Part shown: one piece after another, positions 43,665 through 52,246 of the stretch | How positions within the stretch are numbered: the stretch's first letter is position 1 | Layout of the letters: each line of letters starts with the position of its first letter | Source of the DNA: Microbacterium sp. M28 | GTDB lineage: Bacteria; Actinomycetota; Actinomycetes; Actinomycetales; Microbacteriaceae | Direction of reading: 5' to 3' | Assembly: GCF_025836995.1 (NCBI RefSeq) | Contig: NZ_CP107546.1 | Location: forward strand, 3,038,001 to 3,102,000 | DNA length: 64,000 nt | Made by a program: the position numbers and the translations under genes | Notes under the pieces: model-generated | The model's database searches: none | Seen by the model: only the letters and a program-made list of their open reading frames with translations | What the model was told of the DNA's origin: nothing

Positions 43665-43772
43665 GTTCACAACTCCTCACCGATCGCGCGCTCGAATCGC
43701 CTTGTCCGCGTGGAATCGCGCATCATGGCGGCCCGAACGCGAGGCGACCGCGATTTCTGAGGAGTTGTGAAC
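43665..43772. repeat. Long-range palindromic repeat at a convergent gene end
   Basis: GTTCACAACTCCTCA (43665-43679) and its exact complement (43758-43772) flank a 78-base interior with weaker internal pairing (GAATCGCC/GGCGAC; GAATCGCG/CGCGATTTC). It lies just after the kinase-like gene. Confidence 0.7.
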
Positions 43773-43812
43773 CGCGCCGCCGCGTCCGATGCTGACGCCG
43801 CACAGTCCAGTC

Positions 43813-43905
43813 CCCGACATCCGGGACAGATGTCAGGACGATGCCCGGATGTCGGGCGAAACCGGCCCGAACCTCCCGACATCCGGGAATTTCCCCGACA
43901 TCCGT
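43813..43905. repeat. Nested palindromic repeat, family B (second copy)
   Basis: CCCGACATCCGGG (43813-43825), GCCCGGATGTCGGGCGAAAC around 43843-43862, and two further CCCGACATCCG units near 43875-43905 form several alternative stems. CCCGGATGTCGGGCGAAAC is identical to part of the 29.5 kb element. It sits next to the MFS gene stop. Confidence 0.78.
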
Positions 43906-43913
43906 CCCCGGGC

Positions 43914-45122
43914 TCAGCCCCGCGCGGGCCGCTTCTCCAGCACTCCGGCGAGCGCGAACGCGACGAGCCCCGCGATCGGAGCGACCAGGAGCCCCGCCTG
44001 CAGACTGAACGTCTCGGCGATGAAGCCGACGAACGGCGGCGACAGCAGGAACCCGAGCCGCAGCAGCCACGACACGACCGTGAGTCCGACGCCGTGCCGC
44101 AGTCCCGGCAGTTCGTCGGCCGCGTGCATCGCGGCCGGGATGAGCGTCGCGATGCCGAATCCGACGGCGGCGAATCCGGCGATCGTCCCCGGCACGCTCG
44201 GGAAGGCCAGGGCGAAGCCGATGCCGACCGCGGCGATGAGGCCGCCGACCCTGGCGACGGCACGCTGGCCGAAGCGGTCGACCAGTCCGTCGCCGAGGAG
44301 CCGTCCGATGAACTGCGCACCCACGAGCGCGATGAAGCCCAGTGAGGCGATCGCGGCCGGCGCCCCGAGCGATTCGGACAGATAGAGCGTGGCCCAGGTG
44401 TTGCCCGCGTCCTCCGCGACGGCGCCGGCCATCGCGATCAGGGTGAGGGCGACGAGCATCCAGATCGTGCGCGGCCTGACGCCGCGGCGCACGGCGCCCT
44501 GGATCTCCGGCACGTCGGCGACGGCATCCTCCGTCGTCTCCTCGTCACGCCCGGGGAGGCAGAACTTCAGGGCGACGAGCGCGACGATCGCGAACAGGGC
44601 GGTCGAGATCGACAGATGGATGCCGACCGGGATGCGCAGGGCGATCGCACCCGCCGCCATCGCGCCGCCGAGGACCGCGCCGATCGACCAGATCGCGTGG
44701 AAAGAGTTGATGATCGAGCGGCCGTAGCGCTTCTGCACCCGCAGGCCGTGCGCGTTCTGCGCGACGTCCGTGATGGCATCCGATGCCCCGCCGAGGAAGA
44801 GGGCCAGGGCGAACAGCACCGCGGACGGCGCGAAGGCGGCGGCCAGCAGTCCGAGGCCGGTGAGCACCGTGCCGACCACGGCGACCCGCGCCGAGCCGAT
44901 CCGCCGGATCAGGACGGCGGCCGCGAGACCGGCGACGATCGCTCCGGCCGGGAAGGCCGCGACCGAGACGCCGTACGCGATGTTGTCGAGCTCGAGCGCG
45001 GCCTTGATCTCGGGGTAGCGCGGCAGGATGTTCGCGAACAGGGCGCCGTTGGTGAGGAACAGCGCGGAGACCGCGATGCGGGCACGCCGGGTCGCGAGGT
45101 CCGGGCCGGGCGCAGAAGTCAT
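43914..45122 (-). CDS. MFS transporter
   Basis: 402 residues, twelve membrane helices, of the FucP/YbjJ-like MFS branch. The first half has ALFLTNGALFANILPRYPEIKAALELDNIAYGVSVAAFPAGAIVAGLAAAVLIRRIGSARV with the loop 2-3 motif IRRIGSARV; the second half repeats with FIGRLLGDGLVDRFGQRAVARVGG. The substrate is unknown, probably sugar or drug export. TACGCT seven bases upstream of the ATG suggests a leaderless start. GTACGCTTGTACGC before the start is a short direct repeat that may be an operator. Confidence 0.87.
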   Translation of the reverse strand: MTSAPGPDLATRRARIAVSALFLTNGALFANILPRYPEIKAALELDNIAYGVSVAAFPAGAIVAGLAAAVLIRRIGSARVAVVGTVLTGLGLLAAAFAPSAVLFALALFLGGASDAITDVAQNAHGLRVQKRYGRSIINSFHAIWSIGAVLGGAMAAGAIALRIPVGIHLSISTALFAIVALVALKFCLPGRDEETTEDAVADVPEIQGAVRRGVRPRTIWMLVALTLIAMAGAVAEDAGNTWATLYLSESLGAPAAIASLGFIALVGAQFIGRLLGDGLVDRFGQRAVARVGGLIAAVGIGFALAFPSVPGTIAGFAAVGFGIATLIPAAMHAADELPGLRHGVGLTVVSWLLRLGFLLSPPFVGFIAETFSLQAGLLVAPIAGLVAFALAGVLEKRPARG

Positions 45123-45222
45123 GCGTACAAGCGTACATGTGACGGCGCACCGCAGAAGTCACAGATCCCCCTCGAGCGCAACCGCTTCGCCGTCGCGCCA
45201 CCCGCCGCCTACGCTCGGGGGC

Positions 45223-46770
45223 ATGACAGAGCTCACCCAGCCCACCGGCCGCGAGAGCGCCTTGCGCGCCCTCCCCCGCGAGGACGGCGGCGCTCCTCGC
45301 GCGCTCGTACTCGGCGCGACGGGGTACATCGGCGGGCGCCTGACGCCCCGTCTGCTCAACGGCGGCTACCGCGTGCGGGTGCTCGCGAGGGATGCCGCCC
45401 GCGCCGCGTCCTTCCCCTGGGGATCGGAGTGCGAGATCGTCGAGGGCTCGGCCGACGAGGCGGATGCCGTGCGCACCGCCATGGACGACGTCGACGTCGT
45501 CTACTACCTCATCCACTCGATGGGCGCCGGGAAGGGCTTCGAAGATGCCGACCAGCGCGCCGCGACGACGATCGCGCAGGCCACCAAGGATGCCGGTGTG
45601 CGCCGGATCGTCTATCTCGGCGGCCTGCATCCGACCGACGTGAAGCTCTCGCCGCATCTGCGTTCGCGCGTCGAGGTCGGCGAGATCCTCCTCGATTCCG
45701 GCGTGCCGACGCTCGTGCTGCAGGCGGGTGTCGTGATCGGATCCGGTTCGGCGTCGTTCGAGATGATCCGGCACCTGACCGAGGTGCTGCCGTACATGCC
45801 GGCGCCGAAGTGGGTGCGCAACCGCATCCAGCCGATCGCGATCCGCGATGTCCTGCACTACCTGCTCGGTGCCGCGCACGTCGGCGACGAGGTGAATCGT
45901 ACGGTGGACATCGGCGGCCCTGACGTGCTGCGGTACGGGCAGATGATGAACGGGTACGCCGTCGAGGCAGGTCTTCCCCAGCGCGGCATCGCCGCCCTCC
46001 CCGTGCTGACGCCCGAGCTGGCATCGCACTGGGTGAATCTCGTCACCCCGGTCCCCCGCTCGATCGCGCGTCCGCTCGTCGCCTCCCTGCAGAACGAGTG
46101 CGTCGTCAAGAACGACGACGTCGACGCGTTGATCCCGCCGCCGGACGGCGGCCTCACCCCGTATCGGACGGCGGTGCGCCTCGCGCTCGGACGCGTCGAC
46201 GCCGACAGTGTGGAGACGAGCTGGCAGGATGCCGAGGTCTACGGAGCCCCCAGCGACCCGCTTCCCAGTGACCCGGATTGGGCCGGCCGCACCGTGTTCA
46301 CCGATGCGCGCACCATGCAGACGAAGGCGTCGGTGAACGAGCTGTGGCGCGTGATCGTCGGCATCGGCGGCGAGAACGGCTGGTATTCGTCACCGTTCCT
46401 CTGGGCCGTGCGCGGCTGGATGGACCGACTGATGGGCGGCGTCGGGCTGCGCCGCGGGCGCCGCAGCCGCACGAGGGCCCAGGTCGGCGACGCGATCGAC
46501 TTCTGGCGGGTCGAAGCGGTCGAGGAGCCGGATACCGAGACCGGCGGCCTGCTGCGGCTGCGCGCCGAGATGAAGGTCCCCGGTTCCGCCTGGCTGGAGC
46601 TGCGGGCAGTGCCGGATGGCGTGGATGCCCGCTACGAACAGCGGGCGATCTTCTTCCCGCGCGGGCTGACCGGGCGGCTGTACTGGTTCGCCGTCCTGCC
46701 GTTCCACGGATCGATCTTCGCCGGCATGGCCGCTCGCATCACCAGCGCCGCCGAGGGAGCGAAGGCCTGA
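45223..46770 (+). CDS. SDR (NmrA/atypical) oxidoreductase with C-terminal DUF2867 domain
   Basis: 515 residues. An N-terminal NAD(P)-binding domain (ALVLGATGYIGGRLTPRLLNGGYRVRVLARD; VYYLIHSMGAGKGFEDADQRAATTIAQATKDAGVRRIVYLGGL) of the atypical SDR type is fused to a DUF2867 module (about 345-515) with RVIVGIGGENGWYSSPFLWAVRGWMDRLMGG and YWFAVLPFHGSIFAGM. The fusion is widespread in Actinobacteria; its function is unknown. TACGCT seven bases before ATG 45223 marks a leaderless start. Confidence 0.87.
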   Translation: MTELTQPTGRESALRALPREDGGAPRALVLGATGYIGGRLTPRLLNGGYRVRVLARDAARAASFPWGSECEIVEGSADEADAVRTAMDDVDVVYYLIHSMGAGKGFEDADQRAATTIAQATKDAGVRRIVYLGGLHPTDVKLSPHLRSRVEVGEILLDSGVPTLVLQAGVVIGSGSASFEMIRHLTEVLPYMPAPKWVRNRIQPIAIRDVLHYLLGAAHVGDEVNRTVDIGGPDVLRYGQMMNGYAVEAGLPQRGIAALPVLTPELASHWVNLVTPVPRSIARPLVASLQNECVVKNDDVDALIPPPDGGLTPYRTAVRLALGRVDADSVETSWQDAEVYGAPSDPLPSDPDWAGRTVFTDARTMQTKASVNELWRVIVGIGGENGWYSSPFLWAVRGWMDRLMGGVGLRRGRRSRTRAQVGDAIDFWRVEAVEEPDTETGGLLRLRAEMKVPGSAWLELRAVPDGVDARYEQRAIFFPRGLTGRLYWFAVLPFHGSIFAGMAARITSAAEGAKA

Positions 46771-46774
46771 CCCG

Positions 46775-46832
46775 TTCGAATCGCTTTGTTTGCTCGAGAT
46801 CGGCCGATTTCGAGCAAACAAAGCGATTCGAA
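46775..46832. terminator. 58-bp near-perfect palindrome (bidirectional terminator)
   Basis: A 23-bp perfect arm beginning TTCGAATCGCTTTGTTTGCT (46775-46797) pairs with 46810-46832. The 12-base loop GATCGGCCGATT is itself almost palindromic. It is located between the convergent SDR and UbiB-family genes. Confidence 0.85.
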
Positions 46833-46843
46833 ACGCCAGGAGA

Positions 46844-48628
46844 TTAAGTCCGCCGTCGGCCGCCGAAGAGGGCGTGCAGCAACGGCAGCGCGGAGACACC
46901 GATCAGGATCCAGGCGAGAACCGGCGCCGGCGCCAGCATCAGCGCGCCGCCGACCACGAGCGCCATGAACAGCACGGCCGAGACGACGCGCTTGCCGATG
47001 CCGACGAGCGTGTCCAGGCGCCGCTCCAGCCGTGAGGTGTCGAACGACAGCGTGCCGTTGTCGGCGCTGGAGATGACGTCGTCGAGACGCTTCGGCAGAC
47101 GCCACAGGATGCCGACGTTCGCCGCCGCCTGCTTGCTGAAGTCCTGCACGAGATTGCCGCCCTCATCCTGGAGCAGCTTCGCCGCGTACGGTTCGACCGG
47201 GTCCCAGATGTTGAAGGCAGGATCCAGCGCGCTGCACAGCCCCGACGTGAGCGAGACGGCACGGATGAGCAGCAGTAGGTTCTCCGGCAGCTGCACGGGG
47301 AGCTCCCGCACCGTGTCGGTGAACTCGGTCGCGAACCCCGTGAACTCGCGCGGGTCGACGTCGCGCAGCTCGGCGAAGCCCATGCCGCCGAAGCGCGCGA
47401 ACAGGGTGGTCAGAGCCCGTTCGAGCTCCCGCGTGTCCGCGGACGGGAGCAGGACGCCGATCTCCTGCGCGGCCGCGACCAGCCCCTTGCTGTCACGGCC
47501 GGCGACCGCGATCACGAGCGTGCGCAATCCTGCCCGCAGCGAGTCCGGGACGGACGTCATCATCCCGAAGTCGACGAACGTGAGCCGCCACGCGGGGCCT
47601 CCGGCATCCGCATCCAAGGGCGTGACGAAGATGTTGCCCGGGTGCGGGTCGGCGTGCACGAAGCCGTGCGTGAAGACCTGATCGAGCATGACGTCGGCGA
47701 ACACGTTCGCCACATCCGTCGGGTCGATCCCGGCCGCCCGGAGCGCCGCCGTGTCGTTGATCTTGATCGCCGTGACGTCGGACAGCGTCAGAACGCGGCG
47801 GGTGCTGCGCTCCCAGACGACCTCCGGAGCGGCGACGCGCTGGTCGCCGGCGAAGTCCGCGGCGAACCGTTCGGCGCCGGCCGCTTCGTGCAGATAGTCG
47901 ATCTCTTCGCGGCACGTCTGCGCGAACTCCTCGACGAGCGCTGGCGCATCGACGCGGTTCGACACCAGCCGCACCCGGCTCGCCCACCGCGCCACGCGCC
48001 GCAGGGCGGCGAGATCGGTCGCGACGATCCCGTCGATCCCCGGCCGCTGCACCTTGACGACGACGTCGCGCAGGCCCGTGTCCTCGGCATCCTGATCCGA
48101 CAGGCGCGCGCGATGCGCCTGCCCGAGGGATGCCGCGGCGAGCGCCGTCTCGTCGAACCACGCATAGGCGCGGGCCAGCGGAACGCCGAGCTCGACCTCG
48201 GCGAGCGCGCGGATGTCCGCGAACGGGACGGCGGGGACCTCGTCCTGCAGTCCTTCGAGCTCGGCAGTGATCTCGGGCGGGAGGACGTCGAGGCGCGACG
48301 ACATGAACTGTCCGACCTTGATCATGAGTCCGCCGAGCTCGACGGCGAGCGCATGGAAGCGGCGCGCGAAACGCTGCAGCCGCGCCGTCCGGGTGCGCTC
48401 CGCCCGCGACGCGAGACCGAACCGCGGCAGGACCAGCTCGAACCACCAGACCGTCAGGAACTCGCGCGCCGCGAAGCCCACGATGCGGCGGTAGCGGGCG
48501 CGGTGTGCGGGGGTTCCGCGCCCGGCGTCGTCCGCGAACGGCGCGGGCGCGGACGGTGGAGCGGTTGACCCGGCTCGCACGGCATCCGCGTCCTCGTTCA
48601 CGCCTGCGTCGGCATCCGCCTTGCCCAT
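46844..48628 (-). CDS. ABC1/AarF/UbiB-family atypical kinase
   Basis: 594 residues. ABC1/UbiB kinase core: GGLMIKVGQFMSSRLDVLPPEITAELEGLQDEVP (KxGQ motif), VVVKVQRPGIDGIVATDLAALRRVARW, GFVHADPHPGNIFV (catalytic loop) and FVDFGMM (DFG). Two C-terminal membrane helices (VVSAVLFMALVVGGALMLAPAPVLAWILIGVSALPLLHAL) anchor it. Relatives support quinone or lipid metabolism. It is 11 bases downstream of a PadR-family gene and likely regulated by it. Confidence 0.92.
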   Translation of the reverse strand: MGKADADAGVNEDADAVRAGSTAPPSAPAPFADDAGRGTPAHRARYRRIVGFAAREFLTVWWFELVLPRFGLASRAERTRTARLQRFARRFHALAVELGGLMIKVGQFMSSRLDVLPPEITAELEGLQDEVPAVPFADIRALAEVELGVPLARAYAWFDETALAAASLGQAHRARLSDQDAEDTGLRDVVVKVQRPGIDGIVATDLAALRRVARWASRVRLVSNRVDAPALVEEFAQTCREEIDYLHEAAGAERFAADFAGDQRVAAPEVVWERSTRRVLTLSDVTAIKINDTAALRAAGIDPTDVANVFADVMLDQVFTHGFVHADPHPGNIFVTPLDADAGGPAWRLTFVDFGMMTSVPDSLRAGLRTLVIAVAGRDSKGLVAAAQEIGVLLPSADTRELERALTTLFARFGGMGFAELRDVDPREFTGFATEFTDTVRELPVQLPENLLLLIRAVSLTSGLCSALDPAFNIWDPVEPYAAKLLQDEGGNLVQDFSKQAAANVGILWRLPKRLDDVISSADNGTLSFDTSRLERRLDTLVGIGKRVVSAVLFMALVVGGALMLAPAPVLAWILIGVSALPLLHALFGGRRRT

Positions 48629-48639
48629 GCGCGCTCCGA

Positions 48640-49203
48640 TCAGCTGTCGGCGAGGATCGCGTACAGCTTACGGCGCGCCTCGTCGAGCACGTCCACGGCC
48701 TTCTGGACCTGGTCGGGGGTACCGGTGCGGGCGACCTGCGCGGCGACGCCGGCGAGTTCCATGCCCGCCTTGGGCAAGGCGGTGAGGTTCGCGGCCGTGC
48801 GTCCGCCGAAGGCCTCCCACGGGGCCGGCTTGTCGGCCGCGGCATCCGCCTCGGCCCGGCCGGCCTCGGTGAGCGAGTAGGTCTTGCGACCGTTCTGCTC
48901 CTCTGCGGCGATGAGCCCTTCGTCGGCGAGCAGCTGGAGCGTCGGGTAGACCGAGCCGGCACTGGGCTTCCAGGCGCCGCCGGTGCGGTCGGAGATCTCG
49001 CTGATGATCTGGTAGCCGTGCATGGGCTGCTCGGCGAGCAGGGCGATGACGGCGGCGCGGACGTCACCGCGGGCCATGCGTGAGGATCCGCCCGGTCGGG
49101 GCTGCTCGAACGTCTGGCGGAGCTGCTCGAACGCGTCGAAGATCGATGCTCCTGGTCCGTTGGGTCCGAAGCCGAAACCGCCGGTGGGGAATGAACCGTT
49201 CAT
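48640..49203 (-). CDS. PadR-family transcriptional regulator
   Basis: 187 residues from ATG 49203 (GGAGG upstream). The N-terminus is Gly/Phe-rich, followed by the PadR winged helix (MARGDVRAAVIALLAEQPMHGYQIISEISDRTGGAWKPSAGSVYPTLQLLADEGLIAAEEQNGRKTYSLTEAGRAEADA) and a helical C-terminal domain. It heads an operon with the UbiB-family kinase gene; AACGA-TATG-TCGTT at 49232-49245 is its probable site. Confidence 0.9.
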   Translation of the reverse strand: MNGSFPTGGFGFGPNGPGASIFDAFEQLRQTFEQPRPGGSSRMARGDVRAAVIALLAEQPMHGYQIISEISDRTGGAWKPSAGSVYPTLQLLADEGLIAAEEQNGRKTYSLTEAGRAEADAAADKPAPWEAFGGRTAANLTALPKAGMELAGVAAQVARTGTPDQVQKAVDVLDEARRKLYAILADS

Positions 49204-49231
49204 GATGCCTCCTCGTAGGTGAGCGATAGTC

Positions 49232-49245
49232 AACGATATGTCGTT
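49232..49245. promoter_or_regulatory. Putative PadR operator
   Basis: AACGA-TATG-TCGTT is a perfect 5+4+5 inverted repeat 29 bases upstream of the padR start. A related AACGAT occurs near 49305 before the divergent DUF2975 gene, so both directions may be controlled. Confidence 0.5.
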
Positions 49246-49344
49246 AACTCCGCGCGCGGAAGGCCCGGCGCATGTTCGCAGGCACTTCCCAGATCGAACG
49301 ATTAACGATAGATTCCTACTGTTGCTCGATGAAGGGTCGGAACC

Positions 49345-49830
49345 GTGGGAAAAGTGACCATCGTGGTGCTGCAGGTCGTGATCGCCTTGGCGCTGCTGGG
49401 ATCGCTGGTGGTGCAGGCGCTCATCGTGCCCGCGCTCTGGCTCGATCTCGGCGAGGAAGAGCTCTGGGGACGCATCGTCTTCGTGGGGATCATCGCCCTC
49501 GGCATCCTGACGATGCAGGTGTTCGCCGTCTCCGTCTGGATGCTGCTCACGAAGGTCAAGCGGGGGTCGATCTTCTCGGCATCCTCGTTCGGATGGGTCA
49601 ACGCGATCATCGCGTGCTTCGCGGTGGCGGCCGTCCTCGCGCTGACGCTGGCGATCATCCTGGCGCCGGGGTCCATGGCGCCCGGTCTGGTCGGGCTGAT
49701 CTGCGGGGCATCGCTGGTGCTCGGCGGGATCGCGCTGCTCGTCGTCGTCATGAAGGCGCTGCTGCGCCAGGCGATCGCCAGAGAGGACGAGGCGCAGGCG
49801 CTGCGCTCCGAACTGGGCGAGGTCATCTGA
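49345..49830 (+). CDS. DUF2975-family membrane protein
   Basis: 161 residues with four membrane helices (VVLQVVIALALLGSLVVQALIVPAL, IVFVGIIALGILTMQVFAVSVWMLL, NAIIACFAVAAVLALTLAIILAPG, GLICGASLVLGGIALLVVVMKALL). DUF2975 proteins are typically encoded right before a YozG-type XRE regulator, as here with a TGATG overlap. The start is GTG 49345. They are thought to form a membrane-linked regulatory pair; mechanism unknown. Confidence 0.87.
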   Translation: MGKVTIVVLQVVIALALLGSLVVQALIVPALWLDLGEEELWGRIVFVGIIALGILTMQVFAVSVWMLLTKVKRGSIFSASSFGWVNAIIACFAVAAVLALTLAIILAPGSMAPGLVGLICGASLVLGGIALLVVVMKALLRQAIAREDEAQALRSELGEVI

Positions 49831-50048
49831 TGCCGGTGATCGTCGACATCGACGTCATGCTCGCGCGCCGCAAGATGGGTGTCGGAGAGCTCGCCGAACG
49901 GATCGGCATCACGCCGACCAACCTCGCCGTGCTCAAGAACGGACGGGCCAAGGCAGTCCGGTTCACGACGCTGGATGCGCTGTGCGAGGCGCTCGAGTGC
50001 CAGCCGGGCGACCTGCTTCGGTGGGTGCCGGAGGATGCCGCGGGCTGA
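49830..50048 (+). CDS. YozG-like XRE-family helix-turn-helix protein
   Basis: 72 residues: MPVIVDIDVMLARRKMGVGELAERIGITPTNLAVLKNGRAKAVRFTTLDALCEALECQPGDLLRWVPED is a Cro/CI HTH of the YozG type. It begins one base inside the DUF2975 stop and is the usual partner of that gene. The transcript ends at the palindrome 50058-50136. Confidence 0.92.
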   Translation: MPVIVDIDVMLARRKMGVGELAERIGITPTNLAVLKNGRAKAVRFTTLDALCEALECQPGDLLRWVPEDAAG

Positions 50049-50057
50049 GCCGGCTGC

Positions 50058-50136
50058 GCGAGATCAGGAGAGTGGCTCGAGATCAGGACGATCCGGCCGG
50101 GATCGTCCTGATCTCAGGCAGACGCCCTGATCTCGC
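50058..50136. terminator. Nested double hairpin between convergent genes
   Basis: Inner arms GAGATCAGGACGATCC (50079-50094) and its complement (50100-50115), loop GGCCG, are perfect. An outer pair GCGAGATCAGG (50058-50068) and CCTGATCTCGC (50126-50136) is also perfect. It lies between the xre and panB gene ends. Confidence 0.85.
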
Positions 50137-50145
50137 CGCACGGAC

Positions 50146-51015
50146 TCAGCGCGCGGCGAGCAGCTTCTCGAGCCGACCGACCTCGCCCCTCGCCATGGCG
50201 TACGTGTGCTCGGACGCCGGGTAAGCCCCGCTGCGCACCTCGTCGGCGTAAGCCGTGACACCGGCGATGGCATCCGTGCGCAGGTCGGCGTAACGGCGCA
50301 CGAAGCGCGCGGCTCCGCCGGCGTGGATGCCGAGCAGATCATGGAACACGAGCACCTGCCCGTCGGCATCCGCTCCGGCACCGATCCCGACGACGGGGAT
50401 CTCAAGCAGCGGCATGAGCGCAGCCGTCACCTCGGACGGGACGGCCTCGATGACGAGCATCGTGCATCCGGCATCCTGCAGCGCGATGGCGTCGTCGATC
50501 ACGGCGAGCGCGGCGTCGGCACGCCGTCCCTGTGCGCGGTAGCCGCCGAACGACGCGGCCGTCTGCGGGGTGAGTCCGACGTGTCCGACGACGGGAATTC
50601 CTGCCGACACGAGCGCGCGGGCCCGATCGATCGACGTGCCGCCGCGTTCGATCTTGACGAGGTCGACGCCGGCTTCCTTGACGAAGCGTCGTGCCGTCGC
50701 GATGGCCTCGGCGTCGGATGCCTCGTACGAGCCGAACGGCAGATCACCGACGAGCAGGGGACGTTCGAGGCCCCGCCGCACGGCCTTGGTGAGCATGAGC
50801 ATCTCGTCGATCGTGACCGGGACGGTGCTGTCGTAGCCGAGCACCGTCATCGCGGCGGAGTCGCCGACCAGCACGACGTCGACACCGGCAGCCTCGACGA
50901 TCTGCGCGCTGGGGTGGTCGTAGGCGGTCACCATGACGATCTTCTCGCCGGCGGCCTTCTTGGCGGCGAGGTCGCGCAGCGTGAGACGCCGGGCAGGGGC
51001 GGGGCGCGCGCTCAT
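50146..51015 (-). CDS. panB: 3-methyl-2-oxobutanoate hydroxymethyltransferase
   Basis: 289 residues. It transfers a hydroxymethyl group from methylene-tetrahydrofolate to alpha-ketoisovalerate, giving ketopantoate, the first step of pantothenate synthesis. Class II PEP/ketopantoate fold with KIVMVTAYDHPSAQIVEAAGVDVVLVGDSAAMTVLGYDSTVPVTIDEMLMLTKAV, the metal site EAGVDLVKIERGG, the catalytic-region ALMPLLEIPVVGIGAGADADGQVLVFHDLLG and a C-terminal YADEVRSGAYP. ATG 51015 overlaps the panD stop in TGATG. Confidence 0.96.
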   Translation of the reverse strand: MSARPAPARRLTLRDLAAKKAAGEKIVMVTAYDHPSAQIVEAAGVDVVLVGDSAAMTVLGYDSTVPVTIDEMLMLTKAVRRGLERPLLVGDLPFGSYEASDAEAIATARRFVKEAGVDLVKIERGGTSIDRARALVSAGIPVVGHVGLTPQTAASFGGYRAQGRRADAALAVIDDAIALQDAGCTMLVIEAVPSEVTAALMPLLEIPVVGIGAGADADGQVLVFHDLLGIHAGGAARFVRRYADLRTDAIAGVTAYADEVRSGAYPASEHTYAMARGEVGRLEKLLAAR

Positions 51016-51395
51016 CAGGCGACCAGCTCTCCGACGGCGGCGTCGATCTGGACGATCGCGTTGGTGGGGTCGACGTGAACGACCACCGGCTCGTAGCCCT
51101 CGAAGTCTTCGCGGGAGTAGTCCGCGTAGGAGATGACGATGATCGTGTCGCCGGTGTGCACGAGGCGGGCGGCGGCGCCGTTGACCTTGATCTCGCCGGT
51201 CCCGCGTTCGCCTGCCAGCGTGTACGTGACGAACCGGGCGCCGTTGTTCACGTCGACGACGTGCACCTGCTCGTACGGCAGGATGTCGGCGGCGTCGAGC
51301 AGGTCGGGGTCGACCGTGATGGATCCGACGTAGTTCAGATCGCTGGCCGTGATGGTCGCGCGGTGGATCTTCGACTTCAGCATGGTGCGTCGCAT
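51015..51395 (-). CDS. panD: Aspartate 1-decarboxylase precursor
   Basis: 126-residue pyruvoyl enzyme making beta-alanine from aspartate. The self-cleavage site is Gly24-Ser25 in [10 protein letters not shown], with the Lys9 (SKIHRATIT) substrate ligand and [21 protein letters not shown], all standard. It overlaps panC and panB by single TGATG junctions, so the three are translationally coupled. Confidence 0.97.
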   Translation of the reverse strand: MRRTMLKSKIHRATITASDLNYVGSITVDPDLLDAADILPYEQVHVVDVNNGARFVTYTLAGERGTGEIKVNGAAARLVHTGDTIIVISYADYSREDFEGYEPVVVHVDPTNAIVQIDAAVGELVA

Positions 51396-52246
51396 CAGGC
51401 GTCGCCTCTCAGGGTGTGGTTGTCGATCAGTCGGGCGGCGCCGACGCGGGCGGCGACGGCGAGGAGGGTGTCGTTCCGAGTGGTCGCGACGGGCTCGAGG
51501 GTCTCGGCATCGCGGAGTTCGAGGTATTCCGGGCTGATCCCGGCGCCGTCGAGGACCTCGAGGGCTGCCGTGCGGATGACTGCGGCATCCCGAGCGCCGG
51601 CGTCGTGGACGGCATGCGCGGCATCGAGTGCGCGGCTGAGGGCTGTCGCCTGCGCGCGGGCATCCGGGTCGAGGTAGACGTTGCGCGAGCTCATGGCGAG
51701 CCCGTCGGCCTCGCGCACGATCGGGCAGGCTTCGATGCGGACGTCGAGGTTCAGGTCGCGCACGACGCGGCGGACGACGAGCACCTGCTGGGCATCCTTC
51801 TGCCCGAAATACGCGACGTCGGGGCGGACGATCCCGAAAAGCTTGATCACGACGGTCGCGACGCCGTCGAAGTGATGGATGCCGCGGCTCGCGCCGTCCA
51901 GCACCTCGGTGATGCCGGCGACGTGGACCGTGGTCGCGAACCCGTCGGGGTAGACCTCGGACGGCTCGGGCGCGAAGAGGACGTCGACGCCCTCGGCTTC
52001 AGCGAGCGCCGCGTCACGGGCTTCGTCGCGGGGGTAGGTGCTGAGGTCCTCGTTCGCCGCGAACTGGGTCGGATTGACGAACAGCGAGACGACGACGAGA
52101 TCGTTGTGGGCGCGGGCCTCGCGCATGAGGGAGAGGTGGCCCTCGTGGAAGGCCCCCATCGTGGGGACGAGGCCGACGGTGCGGTGTTCGGCACGCGCGG
52201 CCTGCACGGTGGCGCGGATCTCGGTGATGGTGCGGAGGATCTTCAT
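51395..52246 (-). CDS. panC: Pantothenate synthetase
   Basis: 283-residue ATP-dependent ligase joining pantoate and beta-alanine. It has the nucleotide-binding HxGH in [39 protein letters not shown], the pantoate/beta-alanine site [17 protein letters not shown] and [22 protein letters not shown]. It is the middle of a pan operon with DUF2520 upstream (4-base overlap) and panD downstream. Confidence 0.97.
   Translation of the reverse strand: MKILRTITEIRATVQAARAEHRTVGLVPTMGAFHEGHLSLMREARAHNDLVVVSLFVNPTQFAANEDLSTYPRDEARDAALAEAEGVDVLFAPEPSEVYPDGFATTVHVAGITEVLDGASRGIHHFDGVATVVIKLFGIVRPDVAYFGQKDAQQVLVVRRVVRDLNLDVRIEACPIVREADGLAMSSRNVYLDPDARAQATALSRALDAAHAVHDAGARDAAVIRTAALEVLDGAGISPEYLELRDAETLEPVATTRNDTLLAVAARVGAARLIDNHTLRGDA

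Noticed and set aside
43813..43905. Integron attC or transposon end
   Set aside because: No integrase, transposase, target duplication or cassette arrangement nearby; the same units occur at another convergent gene end, fitting a dispersed repeat.
49329..49830. Longer start for the XRE gene from ATG 49329
   Set aside because: The frame from there is antiphase to the DUF2975 gene and gives a His/Arg/Gly-rich translation; the DUF2975 reading has clear membrane helices and the XRE domain starts at 49830.
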